NCBI RefSeq assembly: GCF_030253575.1
Contig: NC_080566.1
Span: 8,193,501-8,257,500 of the forward strand
From: Rhododendron vialii
Taxonomy: Eukaryota > Streptophyta > Magnoliopsida > Ericales > Ericaceae
DNA: 64,000 nucleotides
Direction: 5' to 3'
Shown here: in pieces, positions 33,575-44,793 of the stretch
Position numbering within the stretch: the first letter of the stretch is position 1
How the letters are laid out: every line of letters starts with the position of its first letter
Program-made: the position numbers and the translations under genes
The notes under the pieces: generated by a model
Told to the model about the DNA's origin: nothing
Databases searched by the model: none
Seen by the model: the letters and a program-made list of their open reading frames with translations, nothing else

Positions 33575-36500
33575 ATGCAAGCTTCAGCATATGCAGTCAG
33601 AGGAGGTGTGAGTTTGGACAGTCAAAAGCGTAGGGTTTTACTGCCAGGTTCCGGGGACTTTAGGAAGAGGAGTTTAGCTTTGAACAACCTGTGCACAACG
33701 ACGGGAAGGTCCGATTGCTTCGGATTGCGCCTTGGTTCGGTAGACATGGAGTTCGAGCTTGCTCGTACGAGAGCGGGCGTCTTTCGGTCGCCCGCCAAAT
33801 CCAGATCAGTAGTCAGGGCTCAAGCTTCTGGTTTGTCCTTTTTGCAGTTCTTGGTCTAATCATAATTAGAATTTGTTTTACGTGTCATAAAAGGTGATCA
33901 GTGATGTTTCTGGAGTCATAGTTGCAATTCATTACATTTGAGGGTTGTGTTTTACCTAACAATTTAGAAATGCTTGTTTTTACGTAGTTGTGGCTTATTT
34001 TATTTGACCATTTTATTGATGGCATGCGCTATGTAGTAGTTTTAATAGTTCTGTGGGGCTGTGGTGCTTTCTCGTATGTGACACATAAAAGGTTTACAGC
34101 AAGGGCAGAGCCAAAATTTTTGATACGTGGGGTTGAAAACTAGAATCATGGCAGTTTAAAGCAATTTAAGAGCTCAATGTGAGGTCAAAATCGCAAATGT
34201 GGATGCGACATATATTATCTCTTATTGAAATCAAAGGAAGTGGGGTCAAGTGATCCCACTTGTCTCTTAGTCGCTCTGCCCCTTAGTTGTCGGCATTCTA
34301 TATTGTTTGGAGGGAAGATGATTCATTGTGCAGGTTTCTAGGTCTGCAACTTTGATGGTTAGGGAAAGGAGATAAACCAAAAAACCTAGAAGAAAGAGTA
34401 ACAATCGGCTCGGGAGAATATAATAATCATGAGCGTTAATGTTAAAAGAGGTACTGCCACTTATTATCCGCTTTCGTCCTTGGATTGTCAAAAGACTCGA
34501 AACTGTATATGCCTTTGCTTGACAAGTTCCCCTTTCGGCCTTGCCAAAGTTGTTGCTACTTGCCATTATGTTCTGAAACTACAACGCGCAAAAGTTAAAC
34601 AATTTCGTATATTGCATCAATTTGATTCAATAAGGTAAGCTGGAGGTTTTGCATCACCTAATCCTGTGAAGTAGTGGATGCATTTGAGTCATTTGATTCT
34701 TATTGGGGCTGTAATGGTTTATCTGTTCTGACTTCTGAGTATGAAGAGCAGACAATATTTATCCCATGCAGACAATATGTGGTTTCACTGAAATCGCTAT
34801 GAAAATGATAAACTGGGAAATGGATATCTTTAGAGACTGGAGAGTTACAACTGTATCACTTCATAATGCAATTCTATTTGCCACAGATGACATAATGATA
34901 TGTGCATACTGCGTTTATGTTCTTAAAGATTAGGATTTGAAAGTTCTCACATTTGTTTTGATGGATTTGATACTTTGGATATTCTACTCAATGTCTTTTA
35001 ACAAACATCATGTGACCTTGTCATAGAAAGTGATATTGAGGATGTGGCTCCTGCCAAAATCCAAGGGAAGACTTCTGGATCTGTTCTGCCGTATGTTGGT
35101 GTCGCCTGCTTGGGTGCCATTTTGTTTGGATATCATCTAGGGTATGCTGTATTTTGATGCTCTTATATCTTCCCCGGAAACTATCAGTTCACGAATTTGA
35201 GTTGTTAATCAGCTGCAGTTGATGGACTGTTTGGGATTCTACTGTTTCCTGCTCTGGCACTCTGGTCAATTTTTGGATTGATGTTGGATTTTTATGAATC
35301 TATTTCTTCAATTTTATTCACTTGATTTTGGATGGCTTTTATTGTAAGTTTGTAACCTATGCTCGTGCTTCAGGGTGGTGAATGGTGCTCTTGAGTACCT
35401 CTCCAAGGATCTCGGGATTGCTGACAACACTGTCCTTAAAGGTAAGTTTCATTCAATATATGATGACAATTGCAACTATTTCACTTTACCATTCTTCATT
35501 AGGTGCGTTCAAGTTCTCTGTTTCCAGACTAGAAGATGTGTTTTGTCTTGTGCTCTGTAGACCATGATTCTCCTAGTGTGGAACTTTTAACTTCCATTTG
35601 ATGGTTCCCTCTGGCTATTTATTTATGCAAGTTTTCTAATGGATAGTTCTATGGACAATTCTGCAATATATAAGCTTGTAATGTTTGGAATAGGATGGGT
35701 AGTCAGCGCTCTTCTGGCTGGTGCCACTGTTGGTTCATTTACCGGGGGCGCATTGGCTGACAAGTTTGGCAGAACAAAAACTTTTCAGCTAGATGCGATT
35801 CCACTTGTTGTAGGAGCATTCCTTTGGTTAGTTTCTCTGTCATTGCTGATGGCATTGTGATGTTTAATTTTTTTGATCAGTGATGACATTATGATCTTTG
35901 GTTAGATTTGATTAAAAGTAATTCACAGATGGTGTCAATTATTCAGTGCCACAGCCCAGAGTGTACAGACAATGATAATTGGCCGTTTACTTGCTGGCAT
36001 TGGAATTGGTATCTCCTCTGCTATAGTTCCACTTTACATATCTGAGGTAGGAATATCTCTTTTTAGTGCCAGTTTCTTTCTCTCTATTTTCTAAATGCCT
36101 TTTCATGCTTTGTCTGACACCTTTTTAATGGCTAGATCTCACCAACTGAAATTCGCGGCACACTTGGTTCTGTCAACCAACTTTTTATCTGCATTGGAAT
36201 TCTTGCAGCATTGGTGGCTGGGTTGCCCTTAGCGGGAAATCCTTTATGGTATTTGCCTGTTTCATGTTATCTAATTGCGGACTGGAAGTCTTAATAGTTA
36301 GAGATAAATGAACCTTCCTTCTAATTTCATGATCACATTGATGCACTTTGCTGAGTTTAATGCTATACATATTCACTATATTGTCCTTTCTGTGACAAGC
36401 TGCCAAAAGTAAGGGGCTATGTAAAATTGGTCTGGTTGAATGCCTGCATTCATATGGCCTTCAAAAAAAAAATCAACATCTTGTTCAACAATGTTGTGTC

Positions 36501-39500
36501 AATTACATTATGGCTGCTGGTTGTATTAGTGTCGAGTTCAGTATCAGGATAGGAACCACAAGATTACTATTACTTTGTTTTGTTTGGGGTATTATGATTG
36601 TAAAATCCCTGTTCTTTTATTTATTTAAGGCTTTTAAGCACAATAAGAATTATAAGATATGTCTATTTTAGAGGAGCACAAGGTGATGCGAGCCACTGGT
36701 TGAGAAATTTATTATAATTTAGGAACTGTCTAATAGTTTTTGGTGTTTCGGAGCTAGTAGTTAGAGTTTTTGTTATTATTCCTTCCTTTTGTCTCTCTTT
36801 CTCACCTCTCCCCATCTTTATCAGGTGGAGGTCAATGTTTGGTGTAGCTCTTATCCCCTCTGTCTTGTTGGCTTTGGGAATGGCATTTTCTCCAGAAAGC
36901 CCTCGATGGCTTTTTCAGGTTTTCTGAGCTATATTCTGTGTGTTTATTTTAGGCAATTGGCTCATTGGTGATGGTGCTAAGTTAGACTTGTTTATTTGCA
37001 GCAAGGGAAAGTTTCTCAAGCTGAAATGTCTATAAAAACACTATTTGGAAAAGAAAGAGTTGCTGAGGTTATGAATGACTTTAATGCAGCAAGTCAAGGT
37101 TCTTCAGAACAAGAAGCTGGGTGGTTTGACCTTTTTAGTAGCCGCTATTGGAAAGGTATACGAGATAAAAATGTGGATTTGCGATTTGTCCTCCATATTT
37201 GCGACTATGAGGAAAACTCATTAGATACCTAGACATTAAATTTTACTGGCTGAATATAGCTTGGCTCAAATGTCCATGGTGCCATACATTTAAGTATTGT
37301 TTTCACTTATACGTCCGATTTCATTTTAAGATATGTGAACTGTTAAAAGAACATCTGCACATATCTGTCTTTCCATTCTTAAAAGTCACCAGCATACTGT
37401 TAGGTGCGACTATGAGGGAAACTCATTAGATACCTAGACATTAAATTTTACTGGCTGAATATAGCTTGGCTGTTGAAAAAAAAATATAGCTTGGCTCAAA
37501 TGTCCATGGTGCCATACATTTAAGTATTGTTCTCACTTATACGTCCTACTTCATTTTAAGATATGTGAACTGGTAAAAGAACATCTGCACATATCTGTCT
37601 TTCCATTCTTAAAAGTCACCAGCATACTGTTAGGTGCTAGTTATTTTGTTATTAGTGGAGAAAACATGAGGTGCTTTGTATAGCTCCGAGTGGTCAATTA
37701 TACATATCATGTTGATTTTGTGGTCGATCATTATTTGCTCTCCTTGTATCAATAGTGAATCAGGAATTTTTATAAGCTAGAGACCTACTCAAACTAAGGC
37801 CTTGTACAGAAACATGGATTCCCTTCTGACTTGTTTTGTTTCTGGTCTCCTCTTTTTTCTGTAATTTAGTTGGCAATATCTGCTCTCCAATGCTCAGATT
37901 GGTCATTATGGATCCAACATTAAGATCTGCAGATACACCCTATACGGATAATCAGGTATATGGCTTCAGAGAGGAGAAATCCTTCTCTCCAGTCCACATG
38001 GATGAATTTGTGATGTTAAACCTGTTCCAGACCAGAGGCTTTACATGACATATGGATGAACTGTTATTAGACCTGCATATGTAATTATTTCTCTCCTTAT
38101 TCTGGTGACATATTCTTCCTATTGCAAGTTGTAATACGCTAGTTTGGCTTTGTCTGGCTGCAGTCGTCAGTGTTGGCGCAGCACTTTTCTTGTTCCAACA
38201 ACTAGCTGGAATAAATGCTGTTGTATATTATTCAACATCTGTTTTCCGAAGTGTTGGTATTGCATCTGATGTGGCAGCTAGTGCTCTTGTTGGAGCATCA
38301 AATGTTTTTGGTATGTCTTTCTGTTATTGTTGTGGGAAGTTCGAGAAAATATCCGATTCCTAGGTGGCAGCAAAATTTCTCATGTTACTGGACTTTAATC
38401 TTCTTGTAGGTACAACTATAGCATCCTCTTTGATGGATAAACAAGGAAGGAAAAGTCTTCTAATTACAAGCTTTGCTGGAATGGTAATTCTATCTTGAGA
38501 TTCTATTCTCTGTTTGACGCACATGACTTGACTTGTATTGCTGTAATGAAGTGAAAAACTAGAATTCCAGAACTGCCTCCCCTGGTTAACTTGCTTCCCT
38601 TGCATACATTTTTTCCCTTAGTTTATTCCAGCTAATCATCATCTTTCGAATCCTGAGTGCATTTTCTTTTCTTTTCCTACTGAGGGGTTGGGCCATGTGG
38701 GGAATTTTATGAAACTATTTTCGACTAGCATTTCCCCCATTTTACTTATGTATTATAAACTTCAGCCTAAAGTTTGTTCAATCTGGAGTCCCAGCCATTA
38801 TACCTCTTGGAAGTTCCAGTTGTTTCTTCCTCGATGACAGAGTTGCTGTAAATGCCTTGTTTTTGCTTACGATCCCTTAAAGTCTATTTCATCTAGTTTC
38901 CTTGTTCAATGATCTGGGAGCGTGGTTAATGCTTTAGAGTGAAAAGCAGGATTTGAATTGTCTCTAATTGTGTCTTGTCTTGTAACTGCATATGATCATA
39001 CTCCCTTTTGTTTCGACCTGTATTCTTGTTTATATATATCCAGTTCTCTTGGTTATCACTTCTGATCAACAAATCAAGTTTGAAACCAAATTTCAGGCTC
39101 TATCAATGCTATTGCTTTCCTTGTCGCTCACTTGGAAGGTCCTGGCACCATATTCTGGCACCCTTGCAGTTCTTGGGACGGTTCTGTAAGGATTTTTCTG
39201 TTTATTGTTAAAAAAAGTTTCACCTATCATATTAGATATCTGGCAATGTTTTGACCCTAAATGTATCAACATGTCCATCTTTCCATTTTCGCAGTTATGT
39301 TTTGTCCTTTTCACTTGGCGCTGGTCCAGTGCCTGCTCTTCTACTTCCGGAGATATTTGCATCCAGAATCAGAGCAAAAGCAGTTGCCCTGTCATTGGGC
39401 ATGCATTGGGTAAGTCATTAAGCAGAGAAGTTTGATCTGTAATTTCTCTGCTTCAGTAAACCAGTCCTCGGAAGAAATAATTGGTCATCATGACTGCATT

Positions 39501-40199
39501 TATCATGCTTCTCTGTTCTTCTGAGGGGGATGCAGAAGTTAGATAACTACCAGCTGGAAAATAAATCATTTAAGCTGTGTTTGGATCAACGATTTGGAAG
39601 TGATTTATGTAAGGAAGGGAAGAGTACAAGAAAAAGAGGAAAATAATGGACTGAAGACGCTAAATTATTCTTTTGATTTTCCTACCATTTCCTTTCCTTT
39701 GGTAAATCTTTCCATTAATCCGTGATCAAAACACAAGCCTAAATCTGCAATTTGGATTACTTTCCGGTTGACTTGACAAACATCCTCTCAAAAATGTCAG
39801 AATGCCCATTTATTTGTGTTTATTGGGGGGCAGTGAAATTCTCATTATAACTCCTTTTTACTGAGTAGAAGTTGGAAAGTAATGTTGTGTAGACTATGCT
39901 GCATCTGTTTGATTTTCAACGGTTAGGTTCTGTTATGATTCTTTGGTAAGGAATTTTTCCCTCTGCCCTTGCCTTTTCACTTTGGTTACGAACGTAACTG
40001 TTTTTTCATTGGACAGATATCGAACTTCATCATCGGCCTGTATTTCTTGAGTTTTGTAACCAAGTTTGGGATCAGCTCGGTGTACTTGGGATTCTCAACG
40101 GTCTGTCTTCTAGCTGTCTTGTACATAGCCGGTAACGTTGTGGAGACAAAAGGACGATCACTGGAGGAAATTGAGCGTGCTCTTAACCCTGCAATTTGA
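33575..40199 (+). CDS. pGlcT: Plastidic glucose translocator (MFS sugar porter)
   Basis: Thirteen exons: 33575-33830, 35027-35141, 35374-35441, 35694-35826, 35947-36046, 36136-36248, 36825-36918, 37002-37155, 38164-38310, 38410-38483, 39097-39185, 39295-39409 and 40017-40199. They encode 546 residues, all phases consistent. Residues 1-80 form a Ser/Arg-rich chloroplast transit peptide. Twelve membrane segments follow with sugar-porter motifs: ADKFGRTKTF, PESPRWLFQ (285-293), QQLAGINAVVYYS (356-368), DKQGRKSLL and VETKGRSLEEIE near 528-539. This transporter of the plastid inner envelope exports glucose from starch breakdown. The ATG at 33575 was chosen because it starts a typical MQAS.. transit peptide; an upstream in-frame ATG at 33473 probably lies in a 5' UTR intron. 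Introns carry a MITE-like repeat, a 205-bp duplication and a micro-insertion. Confidence 0.93.
34100..34285. mobile_element. Degenerate hAT-like MITE in intron 1 of the translocator
   Basis: The left end CAAGGGCAGAGCC mirrors the right end GCTCTGCCCCTTA. Flanking 8-mers GTTTACAG and GTTGTCGG match only partly. It belongs to the CAAGGGCGGAACC family seen intact at 54194-54861. Confidence 0.5.
37201..37637. repeat. 205-bp tandem duplication in intron 8 of the translocator
   Basis: Copy 1 (37201-37405) and copy 2 (37406-37637) both begin GCGACTATGAGG and both end in CAGCATACTGTTAGGTGC. They differ at a handful of bases plus one 25-bp insertion in copy 2 (see the micro-insertion at 37459-37495). 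Divergence is low, so the duplication is fairly recent. It lies between exons 8 and 9 and does not alter coding sequence. Confidence 0.9.
37459..37495 (+). mobile_element. 13-bp TGTTGA-poly(A) micro-insertion with 12-bp duplication
   Basis: ATATAGCTTGGC occurs at 37459-37470 and 37484-37495, with TGTTGAAAAAAAA between. The first copy of the surrounding tandem duplication has a single ATATAGCTTGGC and no insert, so it serves as an empty site. The insertion therefore happened after the duplication. Confidence 0.7.
39567..39743. mobile_element. MITE in intron 12 of the translocator
   Basis: The left end TAAGCTGTGTTTGGATCA mirrors the right end TGATCAAAACACAAGCCTA. No clear target duplication. 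The size (about 177 bp) and TAAGC/GCCTA termini suggest a hAT-like MITE. Confidence 0.55.
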
Positions 40200-40949
40200 T
40201 CGCGATAATCTTCGATTTGCCCGGATGGTAACAACAAGGGTATTTGCAGTCAACTGACCCGTTGAAGGTTACTTCTCTCGATGGCGATCTCAAACTCTGC
40301 AGAAATTACATATTGGAGGCTGGAGGTTGCTGCTGCTGCTTTTTTTTGTTAATCCCTCATTTTGCTGTATTTTACCATTATTTTTGGCATTTAACTTGAC
40401 ATCTTTGGAAGTTGAACCAGGGTTTGTGTGAAATATGAGCAAGATGGTCTTTTCTTCAATCTAATCCAACCGCTGATAATCTGGCTAGATTGGGCGCATT
40501 TACCCGGGTGTTGGGCACCTAAGAGTCTAACTCTTAATTCGTCGTTACTGCTCGGTTTAGCTTTCTATATTTATGTCTCTGAATTTGTATTGTGCTACTC
40601 CTTTTGGCTATTAATTTATGAATTTTTGACGCACCCATAAAAAAAAGAAGAAATTTATGAATTTTCGACGTACCCAAAAAAAACCCCGACATGGCATGTA
40701 TGAAACTGCCCTAGTCTCATATGTGCACGACTTCAATTCAACCTAGTCTAGCACTATATCTATCAATGCATGTGCATGGTTTCTTTTGAGTACCTTATTA
40801 TTCACTCGAAAATAAGGGTGCATGATTTGTTGAGTACGGAGTTAAACATTGAGCCGTCCACCCCACATTCGTGTAAAGGATTTAGGGATAGGAGGTACTT
40901 AAAAATAAATGATGTGCGCAAAGTCGCAAACAATGCACGTACATTGCTA
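40200..40949. other. 3' flank of the glucose translocator
   Basis: Contains the probable 3' UTR with a GCT repeat at about 40331-40342. At 40613-40676 a 25-bp sequence is repeated (two differences) with an A-rich spacer of about 14 bp, resembling the micro-insertions elsewhere. No gene. Confidence 0.5.
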
Positions 40950-41377
40950 GAGAAACTTTTAGGTATCCCCTCCTGTCCGTTTCTCATTTTTTGGCATTTT
41001 TCGATCACATTTGGATGATCGGTTCCGTTTATTTTCTGGAGTTCGGTTTGAACCTTAATCATACCAAAAATTGTGTTTTTCAGACTTTATTTGATACATG
41101 ATTGGCACACGTGAAAATAGCAAAAAAAGCAAAACTGGGTTTTAATTCAATGTGTTTTTGGACTCAGTTTTGGTTTTCTTCAATTTTCACATGTGCCGAT
41201 CATGTATCAAATAAAATCCGATGAACACAATTTTTGGTATTACTAACATTTTCGCCGAACTCTCCAAAATGAACGAAATTGATCATCTAAATGTGATCGG
41301 AAAATGACCGAAAAATAAGAAACGAACCGGAGAGAATACCATAGGACTTCGTATCCCAGCATACCTAAAAGTTTCTC
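40950..41377. mobile_element. Long foldback MITE, about 428 bp
   Basis: The left arm begins GAGAAACTTTTAGGTATCCC and the right arm ends in CATACCTAAAAGTTTCTC. Pairing continues inward through CATTTGGATGATCGGTT / AATTGATCATCTAAATG, ACCAAAAATTGTGTTTT / GAACACAATTTTTGGTAT and TTTGATACATGATTGGCACA / TGTGCCGATCATGTATCAAA. Nearly the whole element is a stem with a short loop near 41140-41160. A transcript would form a long hairpin. No coding sequence. Confidence 0.75.
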
Positions 41378-42960
41378 GCTGGGGAGATATTGAGTACAGG
41401 ATTTATAGTATTATGTAATTTTCCCAACCTTTTGGTCTGCCCCCAAACAGAGTATTATTTTGATATTCTCCAAGCCAAAATTTGTTGGAAAAATATGCTT
41501 ATTTTTTGTGATAAATCAATAATATGAGTGCAATAAAATAGAATTCAAAACCTAGAAATCGATGCAACGAAATTGATGATCAAGGTGAGTGTAACACTAT
41601 GTACTTAAGACAGATTCGTCCCCTCCACGGTGCCTACGATTTGCATAAACGTTTATCTCCTAGTACAACTCAATCAAACTCCCCACAGAAGCAACACTAC
41701 AATCGATGTTTTTATTGAACCTTCTTGAGTTTTGTACTCATATGTATGGACTCGAATGAAAGGAAAAATTCACAACTCAAAAATGAATGAGAAGAATGAT
41801 ATTTAATAGACTAGCTGGTGACTCTATGGAAAGCCACCAAAGAGAAGGGGAACCTTTGTTCACAAAAAGACGCGTCTGTCAATGATGAATAGATGCCCAC
41901 TCAAAAGATATGGCTCCAAATCAAATCAATTTTTATTCACACTTTTTAAAAAAAGTTTACATCCTAAGATATTTTCCAACAAAATTATCTCCAGAAGAGT
42001 CAAAAAGACATAATTATACACGAGGTAATTTTTTGAACTTTTTCTTTGAATATTTTCCAAATATAATTGTTTGAAAGTCAAAAAATTTTACTTTTTTTGA
42101 TTCCTCTCATCCTTACTCACTCATATCACATAAAAATTTGGTGTAAAACTAACAAATGCAAAAAAAAATTGAATAAAGATAAAACTCAAAAGTTATTCTC
42201 CATAAGTTAATCATTAGCGTAAACACAATAAAGCCTTTGTTTCTGCAATCACTCTATATATATATATATATTTCCCATGACTACTGGGAAAAACATTTGG
42301 CTACAACCTACGACAAAAAATTTTTTTGTATCCCCACATAACCAAAATTCTGAGTGTTCTCTCTTTTTTGTTATCAACGGCAAACAAAAATTCCATTTAT
42401 TACAAGAAAAAAAAAATTGAAATCACGGTACTGCTGGAATTTGGGGCCTGGGTCAGGACCCAATCGGGTCGCCCATGTGGGCATGACCCGGTGATCCATA
42501 TATTAGAGACTATAAAGTGCTATCTAATCTGCTTATATTTTGGAGATAAGATAGAAAACGTTAAAGTAATTCTCATCTCTTAGGATTTGAGGACTTCTAC
42601 CATTAAAGAACAATCATAGCTTTTGCACAATTATATAGAAGAGTGATTTTGGCACTTCTCAAAGTGATAACTGCCCTCTCAAAAGTGCCAAAATCAATCC
42701 CAAAAGGAAAAACCAAAACATGCAGTTAGCAAAGAACTAACTATGTACACAACCAAGCATCATTCAATCGTTACCATCCCCTCCAATACCTCTGCCCAAA
42801 CAATCTGAAAAGAGACCCTAAATCAGCTCTCCAAAGCACCCCCAAATCAGCTAGAAATCAGGCCCCAAATAGCCCCTTTTCCAGCCCCTTTATCAGCCAT
42901 AAAACAGCCCCGGCCTAAGTTATTCTCTTCTTAACCAGCTAGCTACTAGCAATTAAACAA

Positions 42961-42965
<5 letters not shown>
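41378..42965. other. AT-rich intergenic DNA with a LINE-like tail
   Basis: No gene recognised. A T-run at 42363-42368 followed by GTTATCAACGGCAAAC (minus strand: GTTTGCCGTTGATAAC plus A) resembles the TTTGCCGAT tail of LINE-like insertions. The 42000-42200 segment has fragments similar to the foldback elements at 53.5 and 57.9 kb. A (TA)n run lies at 42257-42271. Confidence 0.4.

Positions 42966-43014
<49 letters not shown>
42966..43014. repeat. (TC)n microsatellite just upstream of the glycosyltransferase ATG
   Basis: A pure TC run ends 8 bp before the ATG at 43022, so it is almost certainly in the 5' UTR or core promoter. Similar CT/GA tracts precede the genes starting at 1616 and 9072. 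Confidence 0.9.
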
Positions 43015-43016
<2 letters not shown>

Positions 43017-43021
43017 AAAAA

Positions 43022-44751
43022 ATGGGCAATGGACGGCTCACATTGCCGTCAATCTTTAAGCTAATGGAAATCCTTTTCCACCTCCACCATGTTCTTCACT
43101 TTCTCCTCTTCCTCATCGGGTTATCGATAGGCACCATAACCACCTTATACCTCAAAAGTTCCACCTTCCCCGTATCAGCCAGTACCCTTACTTCAACTTC
43201 TCCACCACCACATCCACCACGGGAAATGCTAGCTTCACTCTCCTTTACGACAAATGAAACGTCTAACAGCACGATTCGTGTTTTATTGAAAGAGCATACG
43301 GGCCTCATGCACAATATGAGCGATGATCAGTTGTTGCGGAGAGCATCGACGTCGGGTCCGAGGATTCAAGAGTTTCACGCGCCGAAAGTGGCCTTCATGT
43401 TCTTGACCAGAGGGCCATTGCCTCTGGCACCCTTGTGGGAGTTGTTCTTCAGAGGCCATGAAGGATTGTACACTATTTACGTGCACTCACATCCTTCTTA
43501 TACTGAATCACTGCCTGAAACTTCAGTCTTTTATGGAAGAAGAATTCCTAGCCAGGTCAGCTTTCTAAATTAAGTTTCCTTATTTCCATCAATTTAAATA
43601 TTTCTTTTAAGATTGAGAGGTGTCTTAGTCAACCTATGCACCCCTTGATTAATCGTCTTTCTCGGTTTGGTTAACAATAAGTACGTCATCCATAGAGGGA
43701 CTAGTGAATTCACAAGAGAATCTCTCGCAAATCAAAGTCAAAGGTATAGGTCATTGGTGAGAGTCGAATTAGAGGCTTGTGCTTGCATAACAATTATCTC
43801 TGTTTCTTTTCTGTATATGTGAAAGTGGTCTAATATTGGACGGTTATTATTAAACACATGCATAGAATTCCATACAATTATCCCCACCTATAAATTGTTT
43901 TTCTCAATATGTTTAGTCAAAAGATGATATTGTCAATCCAATCTCTAAATGTGAAGGCTTGGAAAAAACTTGCAAATATTAAATGTCTAGACAAACAAGA
44001 ATGGCAAGGGCGGCCCTACCATAATTAAGGCGAAAGTCTAGGGTCTCCAAATTTGTTAGGTCTCAACATCTAGTCCACATATATCTATAGCCATAAATCT
44101 ATTTATTTTGACTTTTTAACTTTTTTAAATAGATAAAATCAAGAAAGATCACATTAAAAAATGATTAAGGGAATGCATATAAGAGACCAATTAAAAAGAA
44201 CTATTATTCCTGCTCTGAAACCCGTGTGTCTTATAAATTGTGCCTCTGTGGCGATTTTCATATTAAAAGTTGATTGATTAGAAGAATGTTTGCACATTTT
44301 TAAAGGTAATAAACGATTGCATAAATTATACTTCCTCCGTCTTCTTTTGAGAATCTAGAATTTCATCTTGAGTTGTCCCAAAATCAGTGTTCATTTTATA
44401 AAGTTAGTGAGTATAAATAATACTCCATCTGTTCGGATTTAATAGTCTTTTTTGGGAGTTCGTACCATTTTTTAATCGATTATATTTTATAATTTATAAT
44501 ATTTTATGTGATTTTGAAAATATTGTCTTATAAAACTAATTGAGATCTATCAAACAAGATTCATATTGAATATAAAAATCATTACCAATTTAAAGATATA
44601 ACTCATTTTTTATCCGGTTAGAATGGAACGAGAAACTAATAAATCCGGACAAAGGGAGTAACAAATGAAGATACTTACCAAAAAAACAACGAAGAAGAAT
44701 ACAATCGGATTCCGATGTGGTGATACAATAAAAAGTGAAATGATTTTACAA

Positions 44752-44793
<42 letters not shown>

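Noticed and set aside
43981-44240. Possible hAT element starting CAAGGGCGGCCC
   Set aside because: A left-end-like motif exists but no matching right end or 8-bp duplication could be found.
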